Source: Streptomyces sp. ML-6
Lineage (GTDB): Bacteria; Actinomycetota; Actinomycetes; Streptomycetales; Streptomycetaceae
Length of the DNA: 64,000 nt
Assembly: GCF_030116705.1 (NCBI RefSeq)
Contig: NZ_JAOTIK010000002.1
Span: forward strand, 496,001-560,000
Direction: 5' to 3'
Made by a program: the position numbers and the translations under genes
Notes under the pieces: generated by a model
What the model saw: only the letters and a program-made list of their open reading frames with translations
Told to the model about the DNA's origin: nothing
Database searches by the model: none
Part shown: one piece after another, positions 63,480 through 64,000 of the stretch
Layout: every line of letters starts with the position of its first letter
How positions within the stretch are numbered: the stretch's first letter is position 1

Positions 63480-64000
63480 GCCGGTGCCCCCGTACCCGTG
63501 CCGTCCGCGGGCAGTGTGCTCAACAGCCCGGCCAACGCGTCCAGGGTGGTGTACCTGGTCAGGCGGGAGCCGTCCGTCGGCAGTGTACGGCCGAAGCGTG
63601 TGGCGGCCCGGGCGAACAATTCGGTCTGCTTGATCGAGTCCACTCCGAGGTCCGCCTCCAGGTCGGCGTCGTCGGTCAGGACCTCGGGCGGATATCCCAA
63701 CGCCGCCGCGTACAGGGTCCGCAGCGTGGCCACGACGGACCGCCGGTCCGGGAACGCCTCCGCACCCGACGGGGTCCCCTCGGCCGCGGGGCCGGGCCGG
63801 TGGACCCGAGCCGCCAGGGGTGATGGGGCCACCGGGAGTGATGGGGCTGTCGGGGGTGATGGGGCTGTCGGGGGTGCCGTGGGTATCGGGGACGCATGGG
63901 GAGCGGTGGATGTGTGGGAAGCCGGTGTCAGGCCGCTCAGCGACTCGGCCAGCTCGGGGCCGCCCACCCTGCGGCGCAGCGGTGCGACCACCCGTACGCC
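63476..64000 (-). CDS. C-terminal part of ACP-containing synthase protein (partial)
   Basis: The gene begins beyond the right edge of the window. The visible 174 residues carry a Pro/Ala/Thr-rich linker (repeats of PTAPSPPTAPSLPVAPSP type) and a C-terminal acyl carrier protein with the phosphopantetheine site LEADLGVDSIKQTELFARAA. The stop overlaps the start of the large synthase (ATGA). By analogy with PUFA synthases and PKSEs, the missing N-terminal part may hold an AT. That cannot be seen here. Confidence 0.75.
   Translation of the reverse strand, partial: GVRVVAPLRRRVGGPELAESLSGLTPASHTSTAPHASPIPTAPPTAPSPPTAPSLPVAPSPLAARVHRPGPAAEGTPSGAEAFPDRRSVVATLRTLYAAALGYPPEVLTDDADLEADLGVDSIKQTELFARAATRFGRTLPTDGSRLTRYTTLDALAGLLSTLPADGTGTGAPA

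Overview
The window looks like a Streptomyces (or close actinomycete) chromosome segment. Base composition is very GC-rich, many genes start with GTG or TTG, neighbouring genes often overlap by a few bases (ATGA, GTGA, TTGA, TGATG), and the families present are typical of the genus. I see no rRNA, tRNA, CRISPR array or intact transposon. All calls come from reading the sequence; no searches were run.

Region 1 (1-19,000) is mixed accessory and housekeeping DNA. It has a secreted TAP-type hydrolase, small conserved proteins, and a SgcJ/EcaC-like protein. An APH-fold kinase lies next to an ABC-F ribosome-protection-type ATPase that has a six-residue leader peptide and competing hairpins in front of it. 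There is a toxin-antitoxin-like pair, and a rifampin phosphotransferase (rph) preceded by a rifamycin-associated element (RAE). Then come an MFS permease, an AhpD/CMD protein, a His-rich metal protein under a CsoR-like operator, and a thioesterase-like hydrolase.

Region 2 (18,500-28,000) is mainly catabolic and envelope genes: an exported lipase, an alpha/beta hydrolase and a type-B carboxylesterase in tandem, a lipoprotein, a DesK/DesR-like two-component system, a Tat-type multicopper oxidase lipoprotein, and a proline racemase-family enzyme. About 80 bp in front of the racemase gene recur at 50,981-51,060, upstream of a Xaa-Pro aminopeptidase and next to a TrmB/LuxR-like regulator. This suggests one small proline or peptide regulon split between two loci.

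Region 3 (28,088-47,042) is a minus-strand NRPS operon. NRPS-A reads C-A(Thr)-T-TE-C-A-T-E and NRPS-B reads C-A(Val-like, N-MT)-T-E-C-A(branched chain)-T-TE, followed by a START-like protein. The complete thioesterase in the middle of NRPS-A is unusual. Region 4 (47,400-55,800) has a PadR/HAAS-type pair, the TrmB/LuxR-like regulator with the aminopeptidase, an SRPBCC protein, and a cupin/MarR pair sharing a palindromic operator. It also holds broken genes: a RidA remnant, and an oxidoreductase and an AraC-type regulator truncated at one shared breakpoint.

Region 5 (55,973-64,000) is the end of a PUFA-synthase/PKSE-like operon on the minus strand. An ACP-ending protein runs off the window and overlaps a 2,025-residue protein. 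I read that protein as a FabL-type enoyl reductase fused to KS, a Cys-less KS-like/CLF domain, KR and DH. A GTGA overlap leads to a phosphopantetheinyl transferase and then an SDR. This operon and the NRPS with an internal TE are the two best candidates for undescribed chemistry.
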